DNA from: Datnioides undecimradiatus
Lineage: Eukaryota > Chordata > Actinopteri > Lobotiformes > Datnioididae
Direction of reading: 5' to 3'
Assembly: GCA_008933995.1 (NCBI GenBank)
Contig: WARS01000645.1
Coordinates: 1,798,001 to 1,862,000 of the forward strand
Length of the DNA: 64,000 bases
Positions 26,501 to 37,900 of this stretch are shown one piece after another. How positions within the stretch are numbered: the stretch's first letter is position 1; every line of letters begins with the position of its first letter. A program made the position numbers and the translations under genes. Under the pieces are notes generated by a model. The model did no database searches and was not told the origin of the DNA. It saw nothing but the letters and a program-made list of their open reading frames with translations.

Positions 26501-28735
26501 GCTTTAACATGCTGGTGGAGTAAAAGACACTTTATTATCTGTTTACAAAGCAGGCCCAGCTGTTTTCTCTTTCTGTCAGACATTTGGTTATTTTATTTTA
26601 TGCACCTGCAATTTGGGTAAAAGCTTTATAAGATTTCAGTGGAAATTGTTGGTTGTCATACTGTTTTGAAAAGTTGAATGCAAAAGTGATCAAACCTCTT
26701 CTAAAACTAGAATATTCACCAAGTTGGACAGTTTTGGAAATCTGCTTATTTCTTCTTTTGCGGAGAGTTTATTTAACACTGTTAACCTAGTTTAGCATAA
26801 AAACTGAAAACAGACAAAATCAGTTCTCTGGTTCCCTGGTTCTCTCCAAAGGGTAACAATTCACCTACCAGTGCATATAAAGCTCACAAATTAACATGCT
26901 TTATCTCATTTCTTGTTATTGTGGTCCTATGGGGTTTAATGTAAGTATATGTTTTAGTTTTTGGACTGATTCAGCCTGTCTGTGTCTCCCTGACTGTTCT
27001 TTGCTAGGTTAAGGTAAGCCTCTCCTGGCTATAGCATCAAATTGAATAGACAGACATTACACTGGTACCAAAAGTATCCCTTTCAAGTCCTTTTTACACA
27101 AGACACAATAAAGACGCAATAAAGAACAATTAAGGAGAAAAAAGGATTTTAAGGATGTTTAACCCACAATGGAAGCTAGGAAGCAAGGAAGCTATTTAAA
27201 CCTACAACCTACCACATTGATAGAGAATCTATTAAAATAGATAGTTTCTTGGGTTTCTTTAATTTATTTCAATAATAAATTCTGACTACATCCTCACATT
27301 TAGCTATTTTAATAACTTTTGAGCTGTGTTACCTCTGCAGGTGAGGGTGGCTGAGGTGGGGGCTCCTCAGGGTTCGGAGCAGGCAGGTCCCCTTGAAGTC
27401 TTTCCCTTAAGCGTGCAACTTCCTGCCTAAGGGCACTGACTTCCTGCCCTCGCGCCTGAGCACTGGCTTCAAGTTCCACCTTCTGCTCAATCAGTGCTTT
27501 CCCTTGCGCCTCCACCACAGAGATTTTATGCCGCAGGTCGTGGTTGATTTTCATAAGGCGAGACTGCTGCTGCTGTAGCTGCACACACACAGAGACAGAA
27601 ACAGGAGAGTACACATAGATTATAGGAAAAAAAACCTAAAGTGTAAGAGCAGGGGAATAATGAAAGCAGCTGAAAACCCATATTATGTATGTACATTGAT
27701 GAGAACAATCTGTAAAATTCCCTCTAATAAATTTATTAACACAATGGGAGTGGTGGCCCAGTCTCCCAGTATGCTTGAGGTTTTCCAGCAAGTCATGGCT
27801 TGCACCATGCCAGGAACCTGGTTGTGTCACACCTAAAAGGATTTCAGCTGTTGTTAATATCATTAGCTACACTTCTACTTTTCATGCTCTGATGATTTCT
27901 ACAGAAAATACTACATGTATAGTTAAATGAGCTATTTATCAGATATTTTTGTTTTCGACAAAGATGGGTTTTTTTTTATTAATGTCAAGAATAATAACAA
28001 CATATCTGATGTTGTGCAACACTAACATGTAAGCTCTGCTACATTCAGGCCTACATAAATTTGACTGGACTGAATAACACTGCTGCTCTTCTTTAACAAA
28101 TTCATTCAGTATTCTATTGTTCAACAGGAAGTGGGAGCGCTGCTAATGATTATTTTTATTACCAAGTACTTAATAATTTATTGTTATTATTTACAAAGAA
28201 AAACAGCAAACGTGCACTTTTGAGAGGCCGGACCAGGGAAATATTTGGCTCTTAAAAAAACAACCAAACAATTAATCAACTATCAAAATGTTTGCAGATT
28301 AAATTTATGTTAATTCACTAATCAATCAAGCTAACACTGCACAGCAAAATGAGATAATTAGATAAACAATGTGACATCTCTGTGTTCTGAAGCTATCAAA
28401 ATGAAAATGCATGCACATCGAGTTTCCTCAAGCACTGTTGAGACTTCTTACTGCCTCTATGTCCTCATTTTTCAGGGTGAGCTCTCGGTCCTTGGCTCGT
28501 ATCTCGTCTCTCTGCTTGTCCACCACCTCTTTAAGTTTCTTCATCACCTGCCTCTCTCTCTCTGTCATACCTAGTGGCCGCAAAGAGTAAATGGTGCAAA
28601 CAGACAAAGAAAAACAAGGAGGCAAAGTAGATTCAGTGGAGGTAGTTTGTATTCATCATAATCTGTTTTTAGTGGAAACAATCATCGATGTCATTGGACA
28701 GAGTTGTTTAGAGTATATGTGCATGTATATGTGTG

Positions 28736-28770
<35 letters not shown>

Positions 28771-28910
28771 CAGTCTAGCAGGTGTGCTTGTACACTGAGG
28801 CTGGTCTGTCCACAGTGTGTCAGGGTGACTGTGGCCTCTGTGTGAAACCACGAGAGAGCGCCTAATGCAGAGACAAGACTGGCTCGCCGTCAGACTCAGT
28901 GAAGGCTTCC

Positions 28911-28961
<51 letters not shown>

Positions 28962-31900
28962 ATAACAGAGAGAGAGGGAGACATACTAATTTCTGCTGCA
29001 TTCTACAACATATTATTTAGATAAAATTAGATAACTGGTTTGCGTGTGTGAGTGAGTGAGTGAACAGAGCACACATCCTTACCCTCATGTCTCTGCAGGT
29101 CCTCCTCACTCATGGGGTCTTTTATGGACAGGTTGGTGAGGAGGCTTTTGTTCTCCTCCTGCAGCTGAGCGATCTGAGTGAGCAGGTCCTGAGCCTCTCC
29201 TCTCCACACGTCCTCCACAAGCTCCAGTTCCTGTTCTCAGACAAGAAAAACACAAATTGACCACAACATTTTTCAGGCAGCCGTATTTAGATGACCACAT
29301 CTTAGAAATTGATGGATCACCATGAAATATTACATTCAAAATGGTGGAATGAAACTAAGTACATTTACTCAAGTCCTGTACTACAGTGCAAATTCAAGGT
29401 ACTTGAACTTAACTTTGGCATTTCCATTTAATGCAACTTTACTCTTCTGCTTTACTCTTTTCCTTCTAATACCTAATTAGGTTTTACTGATTATACCTGC
29501 ATAGTTTTGCTTAGGTAAGATTCTGATTGCAGGACTTCTACTAAATGTGGTATTCTTAGATTTACTTGTACTTAAGTAAAAGATGTGAAAACATCTTAAA
29601 TCTCTGGATATTCATGATCCCCAGAGGAAAAAAGCTTGTTGACTCTGGGAGAATACACCTTACATCATTCCTATCAAGCTGTTCAGTGACCCCTTATGTC
29701 CTGAATCAAAGCATCACATTCGTTCTGTTGCTCCTCTGGTTTATTCAAGTTTTCCCTTTAATTTGTCACTGTCTGTTTGCAGAGAAAAGCTTGATTGTGC
29801 TCTGAAATCTGTTTCTGTCTTACACACATGAAGACATTACATGCCTGCTACCATATCGGTGGAGCCATGAAAAGCACCGTGCAGAGCGTTGATTGTACAC
29901 CATGTTTACAGTGAGCCAGTCAAGACCAAGAAAAGAAATTAAATATTTGGTCTAAAGCAGAAAACTGCTCTATATTAATAAAGACTAATTATTATGCTCT
30001 ATGGTCGCTAGTTTTAGCTTCTGGAAAAATACATTTGTCTATCCAATATCTAACTAAGCAACTAGGTATGAAACAAACTTTAAAATATTAACATTTTTTA
30101 CTACCAAACTATTGGTACTATTTTTAAACTACCAAACATACATTGCCCCAAAATATGAAATTAACCATTTGTTTTTGCCTTTTTTGCATGACTGCAAACT
30201 CTTAGTTAAATATAAAATATGTAATTATATAATACCTACATATAATTACATAATGTGTAACGTCATAAGTTGCAGTCCTACTGTATTTATGTATTTTTTC
30301 TGATTTTCATTTTTACTCAGTCTAATTATTACTGCCTTTGTAGCATGTGTGCATGCCCTCATTTTAGCATGTGACAAATAAAACCTTGCATCAGTTAGTG
30401 CTCAGGAGAACTCCTATGGGAAGAAAACACCTGATACTTGTATATTCAAACCCCCCCCTGAGCACTGTGGAGTTTTGTGACATTATCCATGTGAAAATCA
30501 CATAAACTGACTCTGTCCTTTCAGTCACAGCACAAATATCCACTCTGTCATGAGACATAGTTAATGAGTGAACCGGTAGCTGTGTTCACCGTGTCTCTGT
30601 CACTGTCACGAGAAGCTTACATATAAACTTTTTTATAGCACCAAACAGACTGACTGAGCTGCAGTCCTGATTTAAAACCATCACAACATTCACACAGTCT
30701 GTGAGTTTTAATGATCTCATCTGCAATAGTGGAGTACATTTACTCAAGTACTTTACACAAGTGCCATTTGGATGTTTTATGCTTCTACTACATCACATTT
30801 GTCTGACATCTGCGGGTACTTTCCAGCTTAATATTTTACATTAAAGACACGAGATAGTTTCATAAAATACAACCCACAGCTGAGGATGAAACCAGTGGTT
30901 TCAAACCTTTTGTTAATGACACTAAAGGTGTAGCTAGGGAGTCTTGACACATTTCAGATGTATTTGTGTTGTTCTCAGTTAAATTAAAGAGACAGTTCCC
31001 TTCTAAATCAACTGAAAAATGAGATTAACTGACCCTATACTCAATAAAAATAGCAAATTTGAGAGGAAACTGTACATAGCTAAGTACATTTGATTGGAAC
31101 ACGTGTTTTTACTTTGGATTGTTAGGACATTTGGAAATTAAGTCTCATTTTGAAGACAGATCTTTTTATATTTTTGCATTAGTACTTTCTCTTACTTTGC
31201 ATCCTTCCTCCAGCACTGTTTCTGAGTCTTAAAATCAGTTTGTGGTTTTATTTCATACTATAGAAAGTTGCCTGACTATTTTATTGCACTCCTGATATGT
31301 AGGATTGTGAAATTAAATTACTTCAGTCTTTTTGGGGGTTTTTTTTGTAACTTTTCAGCAGTAATACCTTTAATCTGTGAAGTTTTAGTCAATATTTGCA
31401 GGCACATTGTAATCTTGAATCTCTGTCATGATTTGATGACTAATTGGAAACAATCACACAAACGACAAATATAACTGGACTGTGAGAGGAACAACATTTT
31501 CCTGCTGAGTCAGGGACTCCTTTTTAATCTGTAGCTAAACAAACAGGAACTTTGGGAGCTGGGTGAGTTAAAACATGTAAGTAAATACATTTATTCAAGC
31601 ATTTTAGTTGAGTAAACATCTGGAGTCTTTCCAGTTGATGATACTGATAGTGCATCTTAGAGGGGGATGTTGCACCTTTTTACTCCACTGCATTACTCCT
31701 GGCAGCTTTAGTTACTTTACAAATCATGATTTGATAAACATACATATGGAGAACATTGAGAACATAATGCACTGTAAAAAAAATGATCATGATAAATACT
31801 TTGAGCTTAAATGATTAGTCAATTATAATCAATGACTGATTCAACAATAACAAAAATATTAGGCAGAATTCAACTGTTTTCTTACAGCCTTACTTTGCTG

Positions 31901-32638
31901 ATATTAATGATCAGAAACACCATTTATTTGATCTTCATATTTTGTTTTAAAAATCCGGATCTACAAAGTAACTAGCAATTATAGCAATAAATAAACACAA
32001 GTAAATGCATGTTAGAAGTACTATATTTGCCTCCAATGTATACTGGATTATGACTATAAGGTGGTATAAACTGTAAATACTTAAAGTTTGTAAGCAATGT
32101 ACTTAGTTACTTTAGACCACTTTCTGTAATTGGAGTACTTTTACTCTCAATCCCTGAGGTACATTAACTCCCTGGAGTATTTTCACAGTGTTACTTTTAC
32201 TTAAGACATTATTTTCTCCACCTCTGCTTATATCACAGTAACTTTGTGTCCTTATTTTATTTGTATTCTAGCAGAAATAAAACAACTTTTAGAGTACACA
32301 TTTATTCTCAATGTGTGTAACATTGATCAGGCAGTGATCAGGCCTGTCACCTTTCTGTGCTTCTTCTCTTTCTCCAGTCGGTCTATCCGCTCCAGCCGCA
32401 GCTTGTCCAGCTCCAGCCGCAGCTCCTCGGTCTCCGGGCTGATGCTGCTGCGGCTCACCATCACCTCCAGGATCTCCAACACCCGCACCACTTTGGGCAT
32501 CAGCCTGGACAGAGCCTCGCAGCCATACTGGTCTATGATCCGCTCAAACTCCTGGCCCACCACGGCGGCGATGTCATACACGTCCATCACCGTGAGGTCA
32601 GCCACATTTTTCTCCAGGGCAGACCCGGAGTCCTCCAT
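20520..32638 (-). CDS. rilpl1: RILP-like protein 1
   Basis: RILPL1 is a coiled-coil effector of phosphorylated Rab8/Rab10 at the ciliary base that limits ciliogenesis and steers membrane cargo. Exons in transcript order: 32351-32638, 29083-29230, 28452-28570, 27333-27578, 26338-26511, 24727-24777, 24468-24622, 24276-24380, 20520-20652, giving about 472 residues against about 403 in human. Visible parts are the RH1 domain (ALEKNVADLTVMDVYDIA onward, in exon 1), long coiled coils with ERERQVMKKLKEVVDKQRDE and LMKINHDLRHK, the RH2 domain (FTLQELRDVLHERNELK to EELAYYK, exon 7), then PESGIKRL and a C-terminus ending EALQHM. The ATG at 32638 is chosen because MEDSGSALEKNV fits the family and has a good Kozak context; an in-frame ATG at 32716 is possible. 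Exons 5 and 6 (75 residues) seem to be extra. The exon 5 donor could also be at 26350. An alternative last exon is listed separately. Confidence 0.95.
22174..22267 (-). CDS. rilpl1: Probable alternative last exon of rilpl1 (hydrophobic tail with PDZ-ligand-like end)
   Basis: Inside rilpl1 intron 8 and on the same strand, a long pyrimidine-rich tract ends in TGTGACAG, followed by 94 bases. Joined to exon 8, which ends with two bases of a codon, they stay in frame for 31 residues to a TGA. The peptide starts LIFTAIMPMVAAGL, passes through IPDDPTLQPIRR and ends LVSLV. It would replace the usual end FSFFSRD...EALQHM, giving about 459 residues. The Ser-Leu-Val end fits a class I PDZ ligand and the first part is hydrophobic. 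The phase, acceptor and stop are seen; use of the exon is inferred. Confidence 0.6.
23120..23420. repeat. Repeat pair, copy A
   Basis: Short blocks TCTGGGGGAAATATCAGAAAT, TTTCCTCTCAACTG, GGCAGGCTGAGCACCAGCAG and GGGAGCAA occur in the same order and spacing at 25085-25280. Within the block, GAGAAAGACTGCCCCTGCT is near the right end. The class is unknown. Confidence 0.55.
24650..24722. repeat. Purine-rich (GGAA/GAAAG) tract in rilpl1 intron 6
   Basis: Almost every base of this stretch is A or G on the plus strand, with GAAAGGA and GGAAGAAAGG units. On the transcribed strand it is a long polypyrimidine tract just upstream of the exon 7 acceptor, in an intron of only 104 bases. It may act as an unusually long pyrimidine tract and could form triplex DNA. 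Confidence 0.6.
25085..25280. repeat. Repeat pair, copy B (rilpl1 intron 5)
   Basis: Contains TCTGGGGACTATCAGAAATG, TTTCCTCTCAGCTG, GGCAGTCTGAGCCCCAGCAG and GGGAGCAAC, matching copy A at 23120-23420 in the same orientation. The two copies lie in neighbouring introns of rilpl1. Confidence 0.55.
26760..27035. repeat. Diverged copy of the long inverted-repeat element
   Basis: Contains CCTAGTTTAGCATAAAAACTG, CCAAAGGGTAACAATTCACCTACCAG and AAAGCTCACAAATTAACATG, in the order seen in the centre of the element at 16215-16695 (GTCCAAAGGTAACAAAAATCTGCC). The ends are decayed. It lies in rilpl1 intron 4. Confidence 0.5.
28739..28766. repeat. (GT)n microsatellite
   Basis: A run of GT dinucleotides within rilpl1 intron 2. 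A second longer run follows at 28914-28960. Confidence 0.95.
28914..28960. repeat. (TG)n microsatellite
   Basis: An uninterrupted run of about 23 TG dinucleotides in rilpl1 intron 2. It produces long spurious ORFs rich in Thr-His on the minus strand. Confidence 0.95.
29335..29585. repeat. 'tactcaagtac' dispersed repeat
   Basis: Starts TGGAATGAAACTAAGTACATT, continues ACTCAAGTCCTGTACTACAG, CAAGGTACTTGAACTTAAC and ends near TACTTGTACTTAAGTAAAAG. This is one of the clearest copies in the window. Confidence 0.7.
32030..32230. repeat. 'tactcaagtac' dispersed repeat, second-end fragment
   Basis: Contains TAATTGGAGTACTTTTACTC, GAGGTACATTAACTCCCTGG and TTTTACTTAAGACATTATTT followed by CTCCACCTCTG, matching the other copies in word order. 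It sits just 3' (genomic right) of rilpl1 intron 1 repeats and close to exon 1. Confidence 0.55.
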
Positions 32639-34963
32639 GTCGGGATACTTTGGCCCTCCCCGGTTTCCGATTATGTTTCCTCCGCCGCAGCAAACTTCCT
32701 CCCTCTGGAAGAACAATTCAGCTAAGTTAGCTAAACTCTACCGCTTTAGCCTTAAGAAACTGTAAACAAACGCAACGTAACACAGCGCAAAACACCGGAA
32801 CTATCGCTTATCCATGTCTAACGGCCGAGTCCGGGCTTCAGTTTGATTTGTTTGGGTTAAATATCGACTGTGGCCCATCGCTGTCCTGCCTGTCCCTTCT
32901 CCGAGCTGCTGACCACCATTATCAAGCTCTCCAAAATAAAACTGCAAGCGTCCGGCGACACATTTCAAAATAAAAGCAGTTCTAATGAACTTCGTTAACT
33001 TATTTTCTGCTACTCTGAATTTGTACTTCAGTACATTGTACAAATGTACTAATTTATATGACATCATAATTACTTTTACTGTAGTTAAATGTTTACCAGA
33101 TGCAACATTAAAGTAATGCTTACTGATAAATTCCATCAAACAATAATACTAATTCACTAACATTGTTCAAAATTTGGTCCTTCTGTGTACATTTTGCTAC
33201 TAATACTTTTTAGTTAGCTCTTACTTTTACTATGTTAAGATTTTGAATGAATACCTGAAAGAGTTTTTCTACATTGCTGTACGGATACTTTTACTTACTT
33301 GACTTACTCACTATCTGAATACTTCTGCTCCACATCCACTGTGTACTAATTAGTTTTATAACTTATTTACACGTAATTACAATAACGATTATATAAAATA
33401 GAATTATAACATAAGGGACTGATAATCTACAGATTAAACTCACTCAGATATCACAGTGTTCCTCAGTGCTTGGCGACATCTGCCTCACGGAGATCAGTAT
33501 ACTTTACAGGTCAACTCGTCTTGTGCTTTTATATTGAAAGTATTGATATCCAATTCCGGTATCTTCTATCTTATGCTTTTCAAACTTGACGCAGCACCGC
33601 TTTGGTCCCCACGGGAATCTACAGTGGCTACTTCCATGGTGGTGAGATTGCAGTTTGTTTTGCGCATGACAGAAATAACAGACAGTTGAGGTCGCTGTGA
33701 GAATATAAGACCCCATAACTGTTCAACCAAATGGCGCAAATATTCAGATCCTTAAGGGAAAGGGGAGGGAAGACGAGTATCAACAGCCAAATATTCTTAA
33801 AAGATCAAAAGTACTTATAGTGCAATAAAATGTTTTATTATTAAATCTGATGTTTTTGAAATGATATCACTGCTGGTTTGATCTTTGCGTTGTATTTTAC
33901 TGCTGTAGATGTTTTAGGTTGTGGTTAATTTCTTTCAAAGGTTTCATAATATGATTGACGTCGGAAGGTGACCGTCTTTTAACGACTTTGGTGATATGGC
34001 TTTAGCAACTGGAGCCACTGAAGACTCCTTATTTTGCCTAGTTTTCTTGTGCTGTAGTAAAAAGGGATATAGATAAAATGACAGTTAGGTAGCTCTGCAG
34101 GAGTTTAGCAGTCCTTACCAGTGCATTTTCTCCCTTTAATGAGAATAAGAGATATACACACTGTGGCTTCAACAGTTTGTATCTTACAGGCCTCCAGAAT
34201 GCCAGCATCCTGCTCACTGCTGAATATGATGGTTGTACAAAAACGGATTGATCGATCTTGTTATTGATGGATCTATGAATAGCCCTGGAACAAAGTGAAC
34301 TATCACACTTAGTTGTGACCTTTTTCATTGTGATCTTAGAAACATTTGAGCATCACTCTGATTGTGTCCAATTCTCCCTAACTGACTATTACTTGCTGCG
34401 TAGTTATGAGCCTTTGTAAACAATTGCTAATCTAGGAGTTGACCCTTATGAAATCAGGAACACTATTTTTGATTGTATTTAAGCTCAAGCTTCAGTTTTG
34501 ACTGAAACTATTCACAACAATCCATCATTACAAATAAGTATAAAACAGTCCTGGTTATTCTGAAGAAGATGTGTAATAAAGTCATATCTGAAGTTAATGA
34601 CAGAGTTTGGGACATAACTGGAAGTAAGACAAAAAGTTGGGGTTATCACGATGTGTATAGTGGGGCAACAAACAGGAGACATAACACTTTATTCCACCTC
34701 ACTTGATTTTATGATTTTAATAAATCAACTCAATATGCAACAGCAATTGGTGACATAATAAAGACTTTTGTGTGATTACAAAAATAAGTTGGAAAATATT
34801 CCATCGCCATTTAATTGGCATATTTAACTGATATAAACCATAAACATTTTGCTTTTAAGCTTCTATAACCTTTTTACAGAGCCAGAGATTATGTTTTTAG
34901 CAGATTAAAGCACATTTTTATTTCCAGTATAATTATTATATCAGATTCTTCTTCAGTCAGGCT
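32639..34963. other. Intergenic rilpl1 promoter to hip1r 3' end
   Basis: The left end up to about 32930 is the CG-containing rilpl1 5' UTR/promoter. A 'tactcaagtac' repeat copy fills about 33000-33345. ORFs on both strands at 33456-33716 have no recognised family and may be chance or a repeat fragment. The right end is hip1r 3' UTR; TTTATT at 34917-34922 gives AATAAA on the minus strand, 42 bases past the stop, perhaps too close to be the main poly(A) signal. Confidence 0.5.
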
Positions 34964-37900
34964 TCAGGATTCCCCTGTTCCAGTTTCACCTCGTTTGAAC
35001 TGTAATTAAAAAGACAGTTATATTAACACCATAGACTGAAACTGTCCTCTTATGAAGCATATTTGGTGAATTACAGATGGGTTTTAGTAACTTACCGCAT
35101 TCTTCAGCAAGTTTCCAGATTTGGCGAAGATGTTGATTTTCCTTGAGGCCGGTTTGGTCTCTGTGTTATTCTGCGGAGTTGTCTGGGCTGGAGATGGTGA
35201 ATGAGGCCGGGAGAGGCCTGGTGTGTGTGATGAGGGCTGTGACAGTGAGTGAGACTGAGGTTTTAAGTAACTTTGGGTTGGGTTTGGTGTGTAAGGCTGA
35301 GCTGGGACATAAGGCTGGGAAGGGGTGTAGGTTTGAGTAGGGGTGTAGTTTTGAGGAGCAGTGTAGTTTTGAGGTGGGGTGTAGTTTAGAGGTGGGGTGT
35401 AGTTTTGAGATGCGGTGTAGGTTTGAGGTGAGGTGTAGGTTTGTGGTGAGGTGTAGGTTTGTGGAGGTGTGTAGTTTTGGGACTGTGAGTAGGTGTTTGT
35501 TGGTGTGTAAGACTGAGGCAGAGAGAAGGACTGTGTTTGAGCCGGTGCGAAGGGATTGCTTTGTGTAAAGGTCTGAGTGTTCAGGTAGGGCTCTGTCTGT
35601 GAAAAGGTCTGAGGTATTGGTGTCGAGTCGAGCAGAGTGGGCGGCGGTGGTGGTGGGAAGTTATCGGCTCCGTCCTCAGCATTAGTGGCACTGGTCTCAG
35701 ACCCTCCGAGTTCATAGTGTCTCTTCCTCAGCTCCCCTAGACGGACTCGCTCCTGCTCCAGCTGGTTCTCCAGCTGCAGCACTTTTACCTGAGAGATCCA
35801 GAAAGAAGAACATAATCGACTATGTGTATATTGAGATAAAATGTGTAAAACATGAGGATAAATGTGGGGGCACAAAAGCCTCACCTGAGATTCCATTTCC
35901 TCTTTTTTTAACTTAATCAGAGACATGCCAGAGAAGTCCATCACACCTGATAGCAACATCAACATAACAGAGTTAAAAGTGCACCTGTGCTACTCTACTA
36001 CTGTGGCATAACACACCCATATGAGTATACTCAGTGGAACAGGTTGAGTTGCATTACTGGTAGTGTAGGCTTCACATTTGAGATGAGAGAAGAACTGTAG
36101 CACAATGCTAACTCTTTGGAGTAATCTTTTAATTTGTCATTTATAACTTGAAATACTAAAGACTAATCTCTACTCTGCCAGCTCCTCCTCTCACCTTGGT
36201 CAGAGATCTGCTGCTGTCCGTGTTTGGTGGAGGTGACGACCACGGCAGCCATGTCATTAACGTGCCGTGAGGCCTGCTGCAGCGTGTACAGCTTCTTGTT
36301 GTTGCGGTCGGCCTTAACCTGTAGTTATCGTAAAGCAAAGGAACATTTATAACATTCTTTTTTGTATCTCCTCCAAAAGACACAGGAAAGTATTCATTTT
36401 TAGGAGCTGTCACAAACCAACAGGAGAATGTGTTGACTTGAGTTTGTACCTTTGAAGCAGCAACCAGCTGTGCAGTGCTCGCAGCGATCTCATGTGAACA
36501 AGCGATGAGCTCCTCATACGTACCATTTTCCCCCACAACCCGGTCAGCTGAGTCTCTGACAGCAAAGAGGTGAACGCATACACATACACAAGTTCAGTAT
36601 ACAGTTTGATATTAAAGTATTATTTAACTAACAATATATGTGTTTTGTATTGACACTTACAGCAGCTGTGTGGCGCCCCAGCCCACAGCTTTGGAGGCAG
36701 AGATGAGTCCTTCAGTCCAGCGAGAGTTTTTGGCGTAAAATTCAGTAACAGATGCAGCCCCCTGTGAAAAGAACATATCCAAATCTGTTGGTACATGCGA
36801 CACATAACAGTGATTTCTTGCTAAATTTAATGAAATTGAATTTAAGACTTTTTAACACTTAATTAAATGCAGTGTCATATCTCCTTCACAGTTATATGGG
36901 TTAAAGAATGACAACAAACCAGAACGGACAATAAGACCTACAAGTATCAAGAGTTATCTATGATAGTAAGCCCTTAAAGGGAATTTGTAGGAATGTTATT
37001 AATACAAGCCTAGCAGAAGATCTAAGAGTCCTATAATCTAAAGTACAGCTGATACAATGTCACATCAACTTACCCTGCCTCCTTCCACAATATCTTTCTG
37101 TAGGTCGGTAGCAGCTGTCACCAGCATATGAACAGCCTGCAGAGAAAATAGTAGAGCAGAAGAAATACTGGGAGTGAAGATGAATCATAAGTTAATTCAC
37201 AGAAACATGTTTAATGAAAAGTAGACAGACTTTTTACCTTCATCAGGTCTGAACAAGATCCCAGGATACTGCAATGAAACAGAGAATAAAAGTCACAGAT
37301 TGCAGGTAAGAGAGACAGGAGCAGAAAAAAAAAATACAATATAATATAATAGTCATATTACCTCTGGTTTACCTCCAGCTTAACTCCACTAGTGTCTCTC
37401 TTTGCCTGACTGAGAATCTCCTGAGAAACAAAAGTGAAAACCGAAATGTTGTGTATCACCAGGCTAAGGTATGGTCCAGGTTTATCTGTTATGTGTGTGT
37501 ATGCGTGCGTGCCCTTACGTCCATCCGCAGCACAGCCTCTTCGATGGCAGTTGATGTAGCAACCATCTCTTTATCCACCATGTATCCCAGCTCTTCTTTT
37601 AACACATCCCGCCCTTTCGGCCGCAAATCCTAAAAATGGATCACACAGTTAAAGTGCACATCAGATCTATAGGAGCAGCTGTCAGAGGTCAGGAACTAAG
37701 TAGAATGCTTAAGGAAACCTGCAAACAAAAAAATTATATATTTTTATTTAAATTATATGTGGTTGGTCTGTGGGTAAAGTAAACCAGTGAGGGAAAAAAC
37801 AGACTTTGATATAATATGATGATAAAAGATAATACTGGTGTGCTCCTTCATGTTTATCTTTGCCTGTTTAATTGTATCAATCCACCAGTCAGTGAGAAAA

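Larger units (their letters stand above)
29231..32350 (-). other. rilpl1 intron 1, repeat-filled
   Basis: This 3.1-kb intron holds several copies or fragments of the 'tactcaagtac' repeat (29335-29585, 30720-30860, 31570-31700, 32030-32230). A fragment near 31810-31960 belongs to the family with AAATGATTAGTCAATTATAA. No exon is seen. Confidence 0.6.

Noticed and set aside
28708..29001. 97-codon ORF rich in Thr-His on the minus strand
   Set aside because: It is a read-through of the (TG)n microsatellites in rilpl1 intron 2.
35143..35568. Plus-strand ORFs opposite the hip1r tail
   Set aside because: Mirror frames of the repetitive minus-strand exon; no independent support.
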